From Smittia aterrima (Eukaryota > Arthropoda > Insecta > Diptera > Chironomidae), in assembly GCA_033063855.1 (NCBI GenBank), contig CP093831.1, positions 3,038,001-3,102,000 on the forward strand: a stretch of DNA of 64,000 nt, read 5' to 3'. The notes under the pieces were generated by a model. It was not told the DNA's origin and searched no databases. It saw nothing but the letters and a program-made list of their open reading frames with translations. The translations under genes and the position numbers were made by a program. Shown one piece after another: positions 23,997 to 33,581 of this stretch (its first letter is position 1; every line of letters starts with the position of its first letter).

Positions 23997-26099
23997 TTAT
24001 TCATCATCAGATTCCTCTGACTCGGCTTCTTCCAGCCACTTCACGAAAGGCTGTAAAGATTTCTTGACCCACTCAGCTTCGATTTCTTCATACCAAGTCA
24101 GAATGGAGTCTTCAGTCAGAACGTCTTGGTCATACAAAAACTTTATGATGTGCATTGCTTTTGGCTTAAGATTCGGATTTTCTACACAACACTCGACGAT
24201 TGCGTTAAGACAATCGTGCATTGCAGTGTCATCTTTAATGTAGTTTTTGACAACTTTCTCGCCAAGATAGTTGAAAACTTGCATGAAGCCTTTCAAAGGT
24301 TCAGGACTATCGACGACTGCTGGAAGACTGAAAGTTGCTTTAACGACGAAGAAGTTGACTTCGTTCAAAGCCATGTTATAAGCGTAACGTGATGAGTTGA
24401 TTTCAAGAACAAGAAAACCGGCGTCGCTCTTCTCTTCGAATCCTCGTTTCAAAGATTCGATAACTTCTGATAGGAAAATGTGAGAATCTTCTTGTTGGAA
24501 TGCTGGGCCTTCGTCTTCATCCTCACTTTCATTCCTTGAACTGTATGCACTTGATTCGTAATTCGGCTCGAGAGGCGACAATTTCACAAACTTCAGTTGC
24601 TCCTCGGCTAGTTTCACAAGATCCTCATCAGAATTGTAAGCGTCTTCGTCGATTTCATCTTCCTTAAGCTTGTAGGCCAACTCTCCTAACTTTTCAAACT
24701 CTACAGTGGAGTACTCATCAGTCTCTGGCTGAACTGATTGAATCAAGAAACCATCAAGCTGACTCTTCTTATCGATTATGCAATTATCTGCAATAACCGA
24801 ACCTCCGAAAATTGAGCTTCCTTCCTTCACATGAACTTTGTTTCCAACGATGCAATTTTCTAGTTTGCAGTTGTCTTCAATCTTAACATTATCGAAAATA
24901 TAAGAATTCTTTATAACGCAGTTCTTGCCTATTTTGCAATTCTTCCCGAAAACACAATTCGACATCGACGATTTTTCATCAACGGTGCAACCTTGATGTA
25001 ACACGATATCGCATTGTAGACTGCAATTCCTTTCAACCTTCACGGTCTTGTGTCGATAGATATTGTTTCGGAAGAACAAATATTGCTGACTTAGACAGCA
25101 AACTCCCATATCAGGAACGAGAGGATAGACCCATCTATTGATAATGTCTCGACTGACAGTGTGGTACGCATTCCAGTCACTGACTTTAGCTGCGTATTGT
25201 TCACTCGGCAGCTGAGCTACGTAAATTGAATCCGTTTGGATTTCTTGGTTCATTACTAGCCCACGAATGAATTGATCTCTCGTTTCGTAATCAAAGTTGT
25301 CTGAGAAAAGTGGCAGAGCAGAGGCACTGCAAATGGCTATTTGAGGATCCAATAGGTCGTGATGAAGTTCGACTTCCTGGCTATTCAAGAAGATTTCCAA
25401 AGGAAATTTGAACTTGTCTTCCTTATTTGTTGGATGAATTCGTTGATGGAACAGCATTCGATTAGTTAGCTTGTCAGTCGCTACAAGAACTTCATTTCCA
25501 GTTCTTTGACCGGGAGCAATCTTCTTGTACACAACGGTCATTGCTGTGCCTTTGTCTTGCTTACATTTCTCCTTATGAGTCTTCATGATCGATGGAATAA
25601 GCTTTGCATTGGTAATCGTGTCAAAGCCCATCAAAATGAAATCACTTCTCAGCTTCCCCTTCGCATCAAGTTCACGCATGGCATCACCGAAGCATCTTAC
25701 TTCGGAGGGTACAATTTGAACACTCATTCCGACAGACCAAGTAAGATTTTGTTTGATTCCATTGCTAAAAATATTTATGATAAGTCCAGGAATTTCATAA
25801 ATCGACCAAAGATTTCACTTACTTGATAAACTCCTTGATTTTTTCGACATAGTTGGCACAGAATATCCACACTTCCTCGACTCCATTCTGGTTAAGTGTT
25901 TCCAAGGCATAACTAATAAGTGGCACGTTGACGAGCGGCAAAAGTGACTGAAAAGTATTTTTGAGTCAGAAAATTAATTTTTTTTAAATAAAATTGAAGT
26001 TACCGGCGGGCTGAACGATGTAAGAGGCTTAAAGTTGTCGTTGAAGTTATCAGCCATCAACACAGCTTGAATAATTTCTTTTTTCTCGAGCTTTGCCAT
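23997..26099 (-). CDS. eIF2Bepsilon: Translation initiation factor eIF2B subunit epsilon
   Basis: Predicted 662-aa catalytic subunit of the eIF2B guanine-exchange factor that reloads eIF2 with GTP. Minus-strand exons: 26004-26099, 25823-25947 and 23997-25764; introns are 56 and 58 nt. Domain order: a nucleotidyltransferase-like fold (MAKLEKKEIIQAVLMADNF, then PLTSF and PLVNVPLISYALE), left-handed beta-helix hexapeptides around residues 315-400 (IGKNCVIKNSYIFDNVKIED-like repeats), an acidic linker with SRNESEDEDEGP, and the C-terminal W2 domain (about 510-662) with AIVECC, a conserved WYEEIEAEWVKK block and a final acidic tail. The W2 domain holds the exchange activity. Length matches the fly protein. 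The linker Ser residues could be regulatory kinase sites (inference). It is divergent from LIN9. Confidence 0.95.
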
Positions 26100-26560
26100 T
26101 GTAATTAAAACTTTTTTTCTATTTGTTGATCAAGAACGTCAACATGAGTTTAATAAGTGGTGAAATAAAAATTATCAAGTGGTGAAGTTGAATTTCTATT
26201 CTTCGTATGAGCTGTTAAAACTTTCAATAAAAAATCAATTCTTTGCTTTGAAACCACACGCAGAGAAACTAAAACGCTATCAATAAGTTCATTTGCATGA
26301 AAAGAAGTTAAAACGAATCAAGAAAGTGCTCAGGAGCTTGCAAAAAAGGTAAATTATGAAATTTTCATTCTACATAGTAAAAGCAAAACAACAAACCCAA
26401 GCGCGCGTTGATAACGAAAATATTGCTGATGAATTTAATTCCCGTGTCTAAGCTCAGTTGGATCTTGACTGTCAACTGTCAAATCACTATTACTAAAAGA
26501 ATAAAGAAAAGTGATCGAGTGAAATTTAAAAATAAAATCGTTAGCTTGAAATTTCAACGT
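26100..26560. promoter_or_regulatory. Divergent 5' region, eIF2B-epsilon/LIN9
   Basis: This 461-bp region between the eIF2B-epsilon start and the LIN9 5'-UTR intron contains a direct repeat, AAGTGGTGAA at 26155-26164 and 26177-26186, two helical turns apart. It also has AGCGCGCG near 26400. No TATA box is obvious. Both genes are housekeeping types, so a dispersed bidirectional promoter is likely. Confidence 0.4.
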
Positions 26561-26666
26561 GTAAGTGCCGGGAAAAATTATCGGCCATTGCTTCAAAAAA
26601 CCTTCAACGATATTTTTGTTGCCTTTCTTACTCAAATTTTTTTTCTGTGTTTTTGCTTTTAGAACG

Positions 26667-28571
26667 ATGTCAGATGATGATTCGAAGAAGGAGGATTCCT
26701 TTGAATCCAGCAGTGACAGTGATGATCCATCTTTTGGGCCTGCAACATTAGGGCTTCATCGCGTTGGGACTGAACCACCAAAACGAAAGAGGACAACTCC
26801 ACTTCAAAAACTGAATGCTCGAGGTCGACCAGCAAGGATTCGTAAGAAGAACTCTAAATATGATGATGAACTTGAAGAAGGAAAAACGCCTACGAAAGGA
26901 TCGCCAACAAAAAAGCCTCAGTCAGCTGTTAAAACGCCGTCTACCTCAACAAAGTCCTCACCAGTTAAATCAGCTAAGAAACGTTTGATTCCAAAATCAA
27001 AGAGAGATACTGAGGATGAATCTGATGAAGAGGAGGAAGAAGAAGACGATGAAGAAGAAAGTGAATCGTCTGAGGAAGAACCAGCTCCGGTGAAGAAAGA
27101 AAAGAAAATTCCGAAGAAACGAGCTGTTAAGGCATCAACAGTAACTGAGTCGATGCATATGAACAACATCGACAAGAAAGCTTGTCAACGCATTGGGTTA
27201 CGATTACGCAATCTATTGAAGCTCCCGAAAGCTCACAAGTTTGTAATGTACGAATTCTTCTATAGCAACATCGATCGCGCTATCTTCTTAGGATCCAACG
27301 AGTTTGAATTATATTTGGTCGAGGCATATCCAAAACTAAAAACTCGAATGATGACAAGGATCGAGTGGAATAAAATTAGAAAAACTTTCGGGAAGCCGCG
27401 TCGTTGTTCTGCCAAATTTTTCGAAGAAGAACGAAAAGAACTTGAACGTAAACGTCAAAAGATTCGCTTGTTGCAGTCTCGCAAATCTGGAGATCATTCG
27501 TTTGTGTGCGATCTTCCTCCGGAAATCCCAGTTCCGTTCACAATAGGCACAAAAGTCACTGCTCGATTGCGTACACCACAGGATGGACTTTTCACTGGTA
27601 CTATCGATGGGCTAATTCATAAAAGCCACTCGTACCGTATTACATTTGAGCGTCAAGGAATTGGATCTCAAGAGATTCCTGATTACGAAGTCATGTGCGG
27701 AGAAGTCTCCGATGGATTAAGCATAAGCAAGATTACAAAAGAATTCTTATCGCGTCCTGACATATCGTATTACATGGTCTCGCCACTAAAACCAGCTGGA
27801 GCTTTCTCGTCATTCATGCAAAACGGTGCAACTTTCCGAAGAGGAGATCCAATGCTCTCAAGTAGCGTTCTTGGCAGCGCTATGAAGTTGGAAGGTTACA
27901 CAAAGCCAAAGCAACCGACTTTAGTGCTTCCAACAACTGGATCCATCGGAGGGTATCCTGTCAAACTTCTCGAGGCAATGGTTTTGGTCAGAAAGACACT
28001 CGAGGTGAAACAGCTTCAACTGCTTAAGATTCGTCGAATGAATGTTGAAGCTGAAGTAGTTAAATCCTTCGGGGACAACGCTCCAGAAGATTTCCAAAAG
28101 AAATATGCTTCGCTTCTTGTTGAAATGGAACGAATCAATCGTGATCTTGCTGATTACATGAACATCTTACAATCGCAAGCTGATCTCTTCATCGCTGATA
28201 GAGAAGAGTTCCAGGTACTGACTCCAACATATCTTCGCGAGAAATGTCGCGATCTGGCTATGCAAACGTTCATGAAGAACAACAACAACGCAATTCAAGA
28301 CGATGCGATGACGAAACTGATTGGAAACCTTTCGACAATCATGTGGGTAACATCAAATCTAAAGAACGAGCAATACTCGAATGTTGAAGAGGTTCTCAGT
28401 ACTTGTCTCTTGGAAACTAGTAAGACATTAGATCCTGAGAATATTCCGTTGTTCGAGAAAACCGTAGAAAGCCACATCCACCAGATTCAGATTGGAATAT
28501 TCGATGAAAGTGCAAATCAACAGCCGCAGGAGATTGAAATTCTGGAAGAGGATTATGTTTTGGGTGTTTAG
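26667..28571 (+). CDS. mip130: LIN-9/Mip130 homologue, MuvB (dREAM) subunit
   Basis: Predicted 634-aa LIN9-family protein, a scaffold of the MuvB core that represses or activates cell-cycle genes together with RB/E2F or Myb. The ATG at 26667 follows a likely 5'-UTR intron (26561-26662; donor GTAAGT, acceptor TTTTAG), so an upstream extension of the frame is not used. Order: an acidic Ser/Asp N-terminus, basic stretches (PPKRKR, RPARIRKK), an acidic run near residues 115-135, the DIRP domain (about 170-275; LRLRNLLKLPKAHKFVMYEF, NLKTRM-like YPKLKTRMMTRIEWNKIRK), KPRRCSAKFFEEER, the Tudor-like TKVTARL...DGLFTG segment, and a long helical C-terminal part. Its coding region has no introns. It converges with Nup50, 210 bp between stops. 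Confidence 0.95.
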   Translation: MSDDDSKKEDSFESSSDSDDPSFGPATLGLHRVGTEPPKRKRTTPLQKLNARGRPARIRKKNSKYDDELEEGKTPTKGSPTKKPQSAVKTPSTSTKSSPVKSAKKRLIPKSKRDTEDESDEEEEEEDDEEESESSEEEPAPVKKEKKIPKKRAVKASTVTESMHMNNIDKKACQRIGLRLRNLLKLPKAHKFVMYEFFYSNIDRAIFLGSNEFELYLVEAYPKLKTRMMTRIEWNKIRKTFGKPRRCSAKFFEEERKELERKRQKIRLLQSRKSGDHSFVCDLPPEIPVPFTIGTKVTARLRTPQDGLFTGTIDGLIHKSHSYRITFERQGIGSQEIPDYEVMCGEVSDGLSISKITKEFLSRPDISYYMVSPLKPAGAFSSFMQNGATFRRGDPMLSSSVLGSAMKLEGYTKPKQPTLVLPTTGSIGGYPVKLLEAMVLVRKTLEVKQLQLLKIRRMNVEAEVVKSFGDNAPEDFQKKYASLLVEMERINRDLADYMNILQSQADLFIADREEFQVLTPTYLREKCRDLAMQTFMKNNNNAIQDDAMTKLIGNLSTIMWVTSNLKNEQYSNVEEVLSTCLLETSKTLDPENIPLFEKTVESHIHQIQIGIFDESANQQPQEIEILEEDYVLGV

Positions 28572-28663
28572 AAGAAAAAAAATGCTTTAGATTGTTTCGA
28601 AAAATTCTGTATTTTCCTCATCTTTTCACAAATATTTTCTCCCTATTTGATCATTTTTAAATT

Positions 28664-28669
28664 AATAAA
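28664..28669 (+). terminator. Poly(A) signal of LIN9/mip130
   Basis: AATAAA lies 93 nt after the stop codon; another lies at 28746-28751, 30 bp short of the convergent Nup50 stop codon. Confidence 0.55.
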
Positions 28670-28781
28670 GAATTAATAATTCAAAACGCGCAACTGAGAC
28701 TTTTGTAAATTGTCAATGAAAGGAAGATTAAAGAATAAAGATTAACAATAAAGATGTGAATTTAATTAAACGCGAAATGAT

Positions 28782-30128
28782 TCAATTCTTATACTTATTG
28801 ATGGTGGCTAAAAGCTCGTCAGCTTCGTCCCCAGTCTTCACTCGAAGCAATACGGATGTCGGAGGCGGCTTTGCGTCAGGAGTTGGGATGCACACAACCA
28901 TCACATTGTTCTTTCCAAGACGGCTCGTTGGAAGACCTTCGACAATCATAATATTGAGGAGAATGTTGCCGAGGTTTGTGTCTGCTCTTACGATCATTTG
29001 TATTTTGTTGCCTTCAGCTTTCTTTATGTAAAGTGTTCCAACGCCTCGATCAGTGAAATCAGCTCCTCCCTTTACGAAAACTTTGCAACGTTTTGAATAT
29101 AAACTGTCATCTTCAACAACTGGAACAAACTCATTTTTCGGAGGTTCCTCGTCGGCTTCTTCTTGAGTGCTTGCTGTTGTTGCTGCTGGAGTTGGAACTG
29201 TGTTACCGAAGGAAAATGGAGCAGTGCTTGAAAGACCACCAAATATTGATGGAGTCGATGTTGCAGATGGATTTGTTAGTCCAAAGGAAAATTTAGGAGA
29301 ACCAGTACTTGGCTGAGAGCTGGCTGGCGAGCTACCAGTTCCAAATGTGATTCCTTTATTGTTACCAAAGGTTATTCCTGTACTTTCTGATCCAAATGTA
29401 ATTCCTTTGTTCTCTGATCCGAATGTAATTCCTTTATTTTCTGATCCAAATGTTATTCCTTGAGTAGTTGCTGCTGCGCTGAGCGGTGAAGTGGGCTTTG
29501 TTTGTGCCAATTGACCGAAAGTGTTTGAGCTTGTCGTATTAGACGAAAGCGGTGAAGTATTTGGCACTGAAGGTTTCCCGAATGAGAAACTGCCAGAATC
29601 AATTGCTTTAGGAGGATCATTAGATTTAGCTTCGTTTTCTTTGCTTTTCTTCTTGAGTTCTTCGAATTCTTTCATGTACTTCTCGTAATCCTTAAAAACC
29701 GGCGTCAGAATGCAAAGTGGGTTGTCATCAACATGACTTTTGATCCAATTGGCAACGGCAATGTTCAGAGCTTTAATTTTACTCAAATATTCAATCTGAG
29801 GTGATGATTTCTCGCTTGTTCCATTTGTTTTTGGCGCTGTAACAGTTGAAGGAATCTTGGAAAGAAAACTAAATGCACCTGCACCGGGTGCCGAAGAAGT
29901 AGCTGATGATAATCCAGTATTTGCATTGAAACCACCGAATCCACTGAAAGGATTAGCAGCAGTTTCTGAATCGCCGCCAACATTTCTGCGCTTAGCAACT
30001 TTTCTGACCCGACGCTGAAGCTCATCCTCAGTTGCTTTCTTGAATTCTCCAGCTTCCTCACCTTCATCTTCGTCATTCCAATTGTCATGATTCAACTCAC
30101 GACCTGCACTTCGTTTATTGACAGACAT
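28782..30128 (-). CDS. Nup50: Nucleoporin Nup50 (FG repeats plus Ran-binding domain)
   Basis: Predicted 448-aa intronless Nup50, a mobile nuclear-basket nucleoporin that binds importin-alpha, importin-beta and Ran and helps release cargo. The N-terminal NUP50 segment (1-48) contains KRSAGREL, LNHDNWNDE and RRVRKVAKRR, corresponding to the two importin-alpha-binding stretches known in mammals. The middle is a low-complexity FG region (NPFSGFGGF, SFGK, FGLT, PFSFG). It includes a short tandem array in which GITFGSENK-type units recur five times (about residues 220-265). The C-terminal RanBP1-like domain (about 325-448; DSLYSKRCKVFVKGGADF, then GVGTLYIKK, MIVRADTNLGNILLN) is complete. Architecture and length are typical. 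A truncated paralogue lies at 32599-33324. Confidence 0.95.
   Translation of the reverse strand: MSVNKRSAGRELNHDNWNDEDEGEEAGEFKKATEDELQRRVRKVAKRRNVGGDSETAANPFSGFGGFNANTGLSSATSSAPGAGAFSFLSKIPSTVTAPKTNGTSEKSSPQIEYLSKIKALNIAVANWIKSHVDDNPLCILTPVFKDYEKYMKEFEELKKKSKENEAKSNDPPKAIDSGSFSFGKPSVPNTSPLSSNTTSSNTFGQLAQTKPTSPLSAAATTQGITFGSENKGITFGSENKGITFGSESTGITFGNNKGITFGTGSSPASSQPSTGSPKFSFGLTNPSATSTPSIFGGLSSTAPFSFGNTVPTPAATTASTQEEADEEPPKNEFVPVVEDDSLYSKRCKVFVKGGADFTDRGVGTLYIKKAEGNKIQMIVRADTNLGNILLNIMIVEGLPTSRLGKNNVMVVCIPTPDAKPPPTSVLLRVKTGDEADELLATINKYKN
29340..29466 (-). repeat. Tandem ITFG-coding repeats inside Nup50
   Basis: Five in-frame copies of a unit coding (K/T)GITFG followed by S/N-rich residues lie head to tail. 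The first three are nearly identical at 27-30 nt each. Copies of this kind expand and contract by slippage, so the FG number may differ between individuals. Confidence 0.8.
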
Positions 30129-30463
30129 TGTTTAAAATTTATTTATACTTTAACAAAAAAAACTTCTTTGAAGGTTAGGAGTGATTGGGCAAGTTCCGTA
30201 AATGATGTCACAGAAAAATTGAAGGACCCCCGCTGACCACAAATAAAATTAATTAGTTCTAAGTTCGCAGAAAGAACATTTTAGGAAGATTCTGAAATAG
30301 GAAATCCACTTTACGTAATTTACCGGTCAATTCTCAAAAATGATGTCACGTTAATGTAAAAATGACGAATGATTTTTATTAAAACGCAAATTAAGGATTA
30401 TTCAAAAATGACTGTGCAGTACATGAGTAAATGAAGAAAGAGATTGCTCGTGTGCTATTATTC
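30129..30463. promoter_or_regulatory. Nup50 upstream / TBCB downstream region
   Basis: This 335-bp gap must hold the Nup50 promoter (minus) and the TBCB 3' UTR (minus). ATGATGTCAC occurs twice in the same orientation (30202-30211 and 30340-30349), and TTTACGTAATTTACCGG lies at 30311-30327. No TATA box is seen. Confidence 0.4.
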
Positions 30464-31303
30464 TTAGATTTCATCATCAAAGTTGATGTCTTCTTCTGGA
30501 AAATCGCCAACTTCAACGGCAGATGGTGGAACAAAGCTTCCGTACTTCGGTTGACAGTCAAAGTAACGCTTGCCATTGGAACTAAAAAAGAGATGATTAG
30601 AGAAATTAAATGATAGCAAAACGATAGACAACTTACGATCCATCGTTAACGCCCAGCGGTTCATCAAACTTTACTCCAATGAAGATTCCTTTCTTCCCTT
30701 CGAGATCTCCGTTGTACATCACAGTTCCAATTCGAGTGGGTTGATTAGTTGTTGTCACTTTGCATCGCGAACCGATTGTAATCTTTTGAGCTCGCTCAAG
30801 ATCTCGCTGTGCAGCTTCTTCTCGTTTCTTTTCAATCTCGATCATCTCTTCTTCATTGTATTTGCCCAATTTGTTGCGCTTAAGGAATGATCTAACTGAG
30901 TCTTCTCGATTGTCATATTGTTGCGATGTCAACTCGAACTTCTCAACGTTCTGGTCAAACAAAATGTTGTCAATAACGTGAATTCTCATTCCATCTTCGA
31001 TGCCATATGATCCTAACATTGCGTCGTTATTGTCGATGTTGCAAACCAATTTCGAGCCAGAAAATAGTTCCAACTTCATGGTAGCTGGACTTGCTCCTGT
31101 CAGTATTTCAAGCTTTGACTAAAATATTAAAGAAAATCGATTAAAATCTAGAAAACATAAGAAGAAATTGCGTGACTCACTTTAAGATCAGAAATCGTTT
31201 GCCGCTTATCAAATTTCTTTTCAAACGAAACCACATCATTCTGAGAGTTGGACACGTTGACTTTGACCGTGTCTGATGTTATAATTTTGATTACTTCGCT
31301 CAT
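30464..31303 (-). CDS. TBCB: Tubulin-folding cofactor B (CAP-Gly)
   Basis: Predicted 240-aa tubulin-specific chaperone B, a cytosolic protein that works with TBCE on alpha-tubulin. Minus-strand exons: 31181-31303, 30637-31118 and 30464-30581; introns are 62 and 55 nt. The N-terminal ubiquitin-like domain (about 1-90) includes FDKRQTISDLKSKLE and MKLELFSG. A coiled, charged middle (KYNEEEMIEIEKKREEAA) follows, then a CAP-Gly domain with the conserved GKKGIFIGVKFDEPLG and the NGKRYF block. The protein ends in the acidic DFPEEDINFDDEI. The terminal DEI/DEM-type motif is known in this family to mediate TBCE and tubulin contacts. Length equals the human protein within a few residues. Its start codon is 131 bp from that of DTWD1 on the other strand. 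Confidence 0.95.
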
Positions 31304-31434
31304 TTTCGCTTTAAATTCTTTTTCCGACGAATATCAACAAAACTTTCAAGAAATTGAGTAAATTAAACTCCACCAGATGGGGCTTCGTACGAAGGGGGAC
31401 GATTGTACGTAAACTTAAATTCGAAAGTCAAAAA

Positions 31435-32453
31435 ATGGAAAGTAAAATTTACCCTAAATTGAATATTAAAAATTCGTCGAAGCTGTTGAAGACAGAAGGC
31501 AGATTCATTTGCGAGTTTTGTAAATCGTCAAGAAAATTTTTTTGTTATAAGTGCTGCGCTCCACATCCAGATTGTCTAAATGAGATCCCACGCGTTGAGG
31601 TAAGAAGAAATAATTAAAAATCTACTTTGAATTAACTTGAAAATTATTTTAGCTGCCAATATCGATTGACATCATCAAACACAAGCAAGAACTATTTGGA
31701 AAGTCAACGAGTTCCCATGCAAAAATTATCGCTCCAGACCAAGTTACGATTTACGAATACCCAAACATCCCAGACTACTCTGAGATGGGAGATGACGTGA
31801 TTTTAATTTTTCCGTCATCGAAATCTGTTTCCATATCAAGTTTATTCAAAGGAGTTTCAACTTTTGATTTTAAAGAGAATTATGGATTAGAAAAGGGATA
31901 CTCGATTGGAACATTAATGAAGCAAAACCTGAATGAGCTCATCAGTGATGATGACAGAAGTAAACTGCAGACCGAAGAACAAACAGAGAAGCATTACACG
32001 TTGACCAATCTACCATTCAAACGAGCAGTCTTCATCGACAGCACATGGAGACAATGCCGAGGAATTTACAAAGATCCGAGAGTCGGTTGTATCAAAAGTT
32101 GTATAATTCAGAATAGAACAACGAAGTTTTGGCGAACTCAGAAGGGAGCTCCTGACTGGTACTTAGCAACGATCGAAGCAATTCATCAATTTCTATTAGA
32201 AGTTCACATCAGTGCTTGGGGTATAAGCAAACGATATTACGATAATTGCTTAGACGACTTACAACTTGAAAAGAGCTTTATACCTGAGAACAAAATACTT
32301 TTAGAAGACAACCAAGAGAATACTTTATGCAGGCCATACGATGGACAGTACGACAATATTCTCTTCTTCTTTTCCTTCTTGTTCTCGTTGATCCACTCAC
32401 TGCCAGATAAGAACGGGAAGCTGAAAGATGTTCTTGATGAGAATTCGCAATGA
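31435..32453 (+). CDS. DTWD1: DTW-domain tRNA aminocarboxypropyltransferase, DTWD1-like
   Basis: Predicted 321-aa DTWD1 homologue; human DTWD1 makes acp3U in tRNA (position 20) using SAM. Exons: 31435-31599 and 31653-32453, with a 53-nt intron. The start is the first ATG in the frame. N-terminal cysteines C26, C29, C37 and C40 (CEFC...CYKCC) suggest a zinc-binding knuckle. The motif AVFIDSTWRQC near residue 183 carries the family's D-x-T-W signature (D-S-T-W), followed by KFWRTQKGAPDWYLATIEAIH, which matches the conserved FWR(Y/T)Q...LSTIEAI block. The C-terminus (FFFSFLFSLIH) is the usual terminal helix. Length agrees with DTWD1 (about 300 aa) rather than DTWD2. Confidence 0.92.
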
Positions 32454-32474
32454 TGTTTCGTCTCTTAAACAATC

Positions 32475-32519
32475 TTTATTAGCTTATAAGTCTTAACGAA
32501 AGTGTTAAGTGAAAATAAA
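32475..32519. terminator. Overlapping poly(A) signals of two convergent genes
   Basis: The plus-strand AATAAA of DTWD1 is at 32514-32519. A minus-strand AATAAA for the Nup50-like gene lies at 32475-32480. If both are used, the two 3' UTRs overlap by about 70-80 bp. Confidence 0.45.
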
Positions 32520-32598
32520 TGAAGAAATAAAATTAACTTAATTAAATCTTGGAGCTGAATGCGCCTTGGTTAAGAAAACTTGATTGTAATTGTCGCTG

Positions 32599-33324
32599 TT
32601 ACTTGAATTGCTCAATTTCTTTCACTTTTGATGATGAATCAGAGCTGCTCACACCTTCAACGTTATTGGTTTCTCCTTCACTGTTTGTAGGTTCCGTTGC
32701 TCGTTTAGTCAAATCCATTCCGGACCACGAATTTGAGTCGCTATCATCCGGCGAGGTCTTCATACCACCAGCATGGTTCTCAGTAATCGAAGTGATTTGT
32801 TGCTGACTGTGCGTCGAATGGGTTGTCGAATTGTTCATTGATCTCGCATTAATGGCTGCAGAATATGTTGGAATCGAATGAGGCTGATACTGAGGTGAAT
32901 CGACGTTATAATGCATTGAGTTTAGCGTGAGATCACTTGGAGTTTCATGCATCAGATGATATCCCGTGGATTGAGTTGTAGTTGAATGCGCAACCTTTGG
33001 GTCCCTTGCGGTCATATAAGAGTTTCTTGAATTAATCGGAGGAGTGTAGCAAGAATAATTCTGCTGACTGAACTCGGTGGATTTCTCGCAGAGATCACTT
33101 TCATTCCTTTCGTCTGATGAAGACGATGTGGATCCTCGCTCATGAATATTTGACGAACTACACGATAAGTCAACTGGAAGCGATTGTTTAGCCACTTTCA
33201 TTTGCCTTTTGAGCAATTCATCTTCCGTTGCCTTTTTAAAATCTCCTGCAACTTCCACTTTTTCCTCGTCATTCCAGTTATCATGATTCAGATCACTACC
33301 AGCTTCTCGTTTGCCCGAAGACAT
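32599..33324 (-). CDS. Truncated Nup50-like paralogue (N-terminal segment only)
   Basis: Intronless frame of 241 aa. Its first 48 residues match those of Nup50 (28782-30128) at 32 of 48 positions, including LNHDNWNDE, FKKATEDEL and the KR..AG..L start. The tail of the second importin-alpha-binding stretch differs: KVAKRR in Nup50 is KVAKQS here. The rest (49-241) is Ser/Thr/Asn/His-rich and probably disordered, without FG repeats and without a Ran-binding domain. The DNA around the ATG is also alike in both genes (minus strand ...TTTAAACAATGTC versus ...TTAAAGAATGTC), so 5' flank was copied too. The long undamaged frame argues for a functional gene, perhaps an importin-alpha-binding modulator (inference). 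A degenerate pseudogene is less likely. Confidence 0.85.
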   Translation of the reverse strand: MSSGKREAGSDLNHDNWNDEEKVEVAGDFKKATEDELLKRQMKVAKQSLPVDLSCSSSNIHERGSTSSSSDERNESDLCEKSTEFSQQNYSCYTPPINSRNSYMTARDPKVAHSTTTQSTGYHLMHETPSDLTLNSMHYNVDSPQYQPHSIPTYSAAINARSMNNSTTHSTHSQQQITSITENHAGGMKTSPDDSDSNSWSGMDLTKRATEPTNSEGETNNVEGVSSSDSSSKVKEIEQFK

Positions 33325-33581
33325 TCTTTAATATTTTTTATTTTTGTTTGTTTTGTTTTATTTTTCTTTTCGGATTCGATTGGCGAAAATTTGTAAAAGT
33401 CGTTACGAGATATTTTTCTTTTTCGATAAACTTTTTATTTGCGTAAAAATCCCACGGATTTTGAATTGAAGGTCTAAAGATTAAAATATGAATACGTGAA
33501 ATATAATTTAAATTGCTGAAGCCATGAGAAGTTTTTAATTTGATTATTTTAACTTCTCGATAAAAATATTAAATAAGGCGT

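Noticed and set aside
26918..27175. Poly-Ser antisense frame over LIN9
   Set aside because: The Ser run is the reverse complement of the GAA/GAT-coded acidic run of LIN9.
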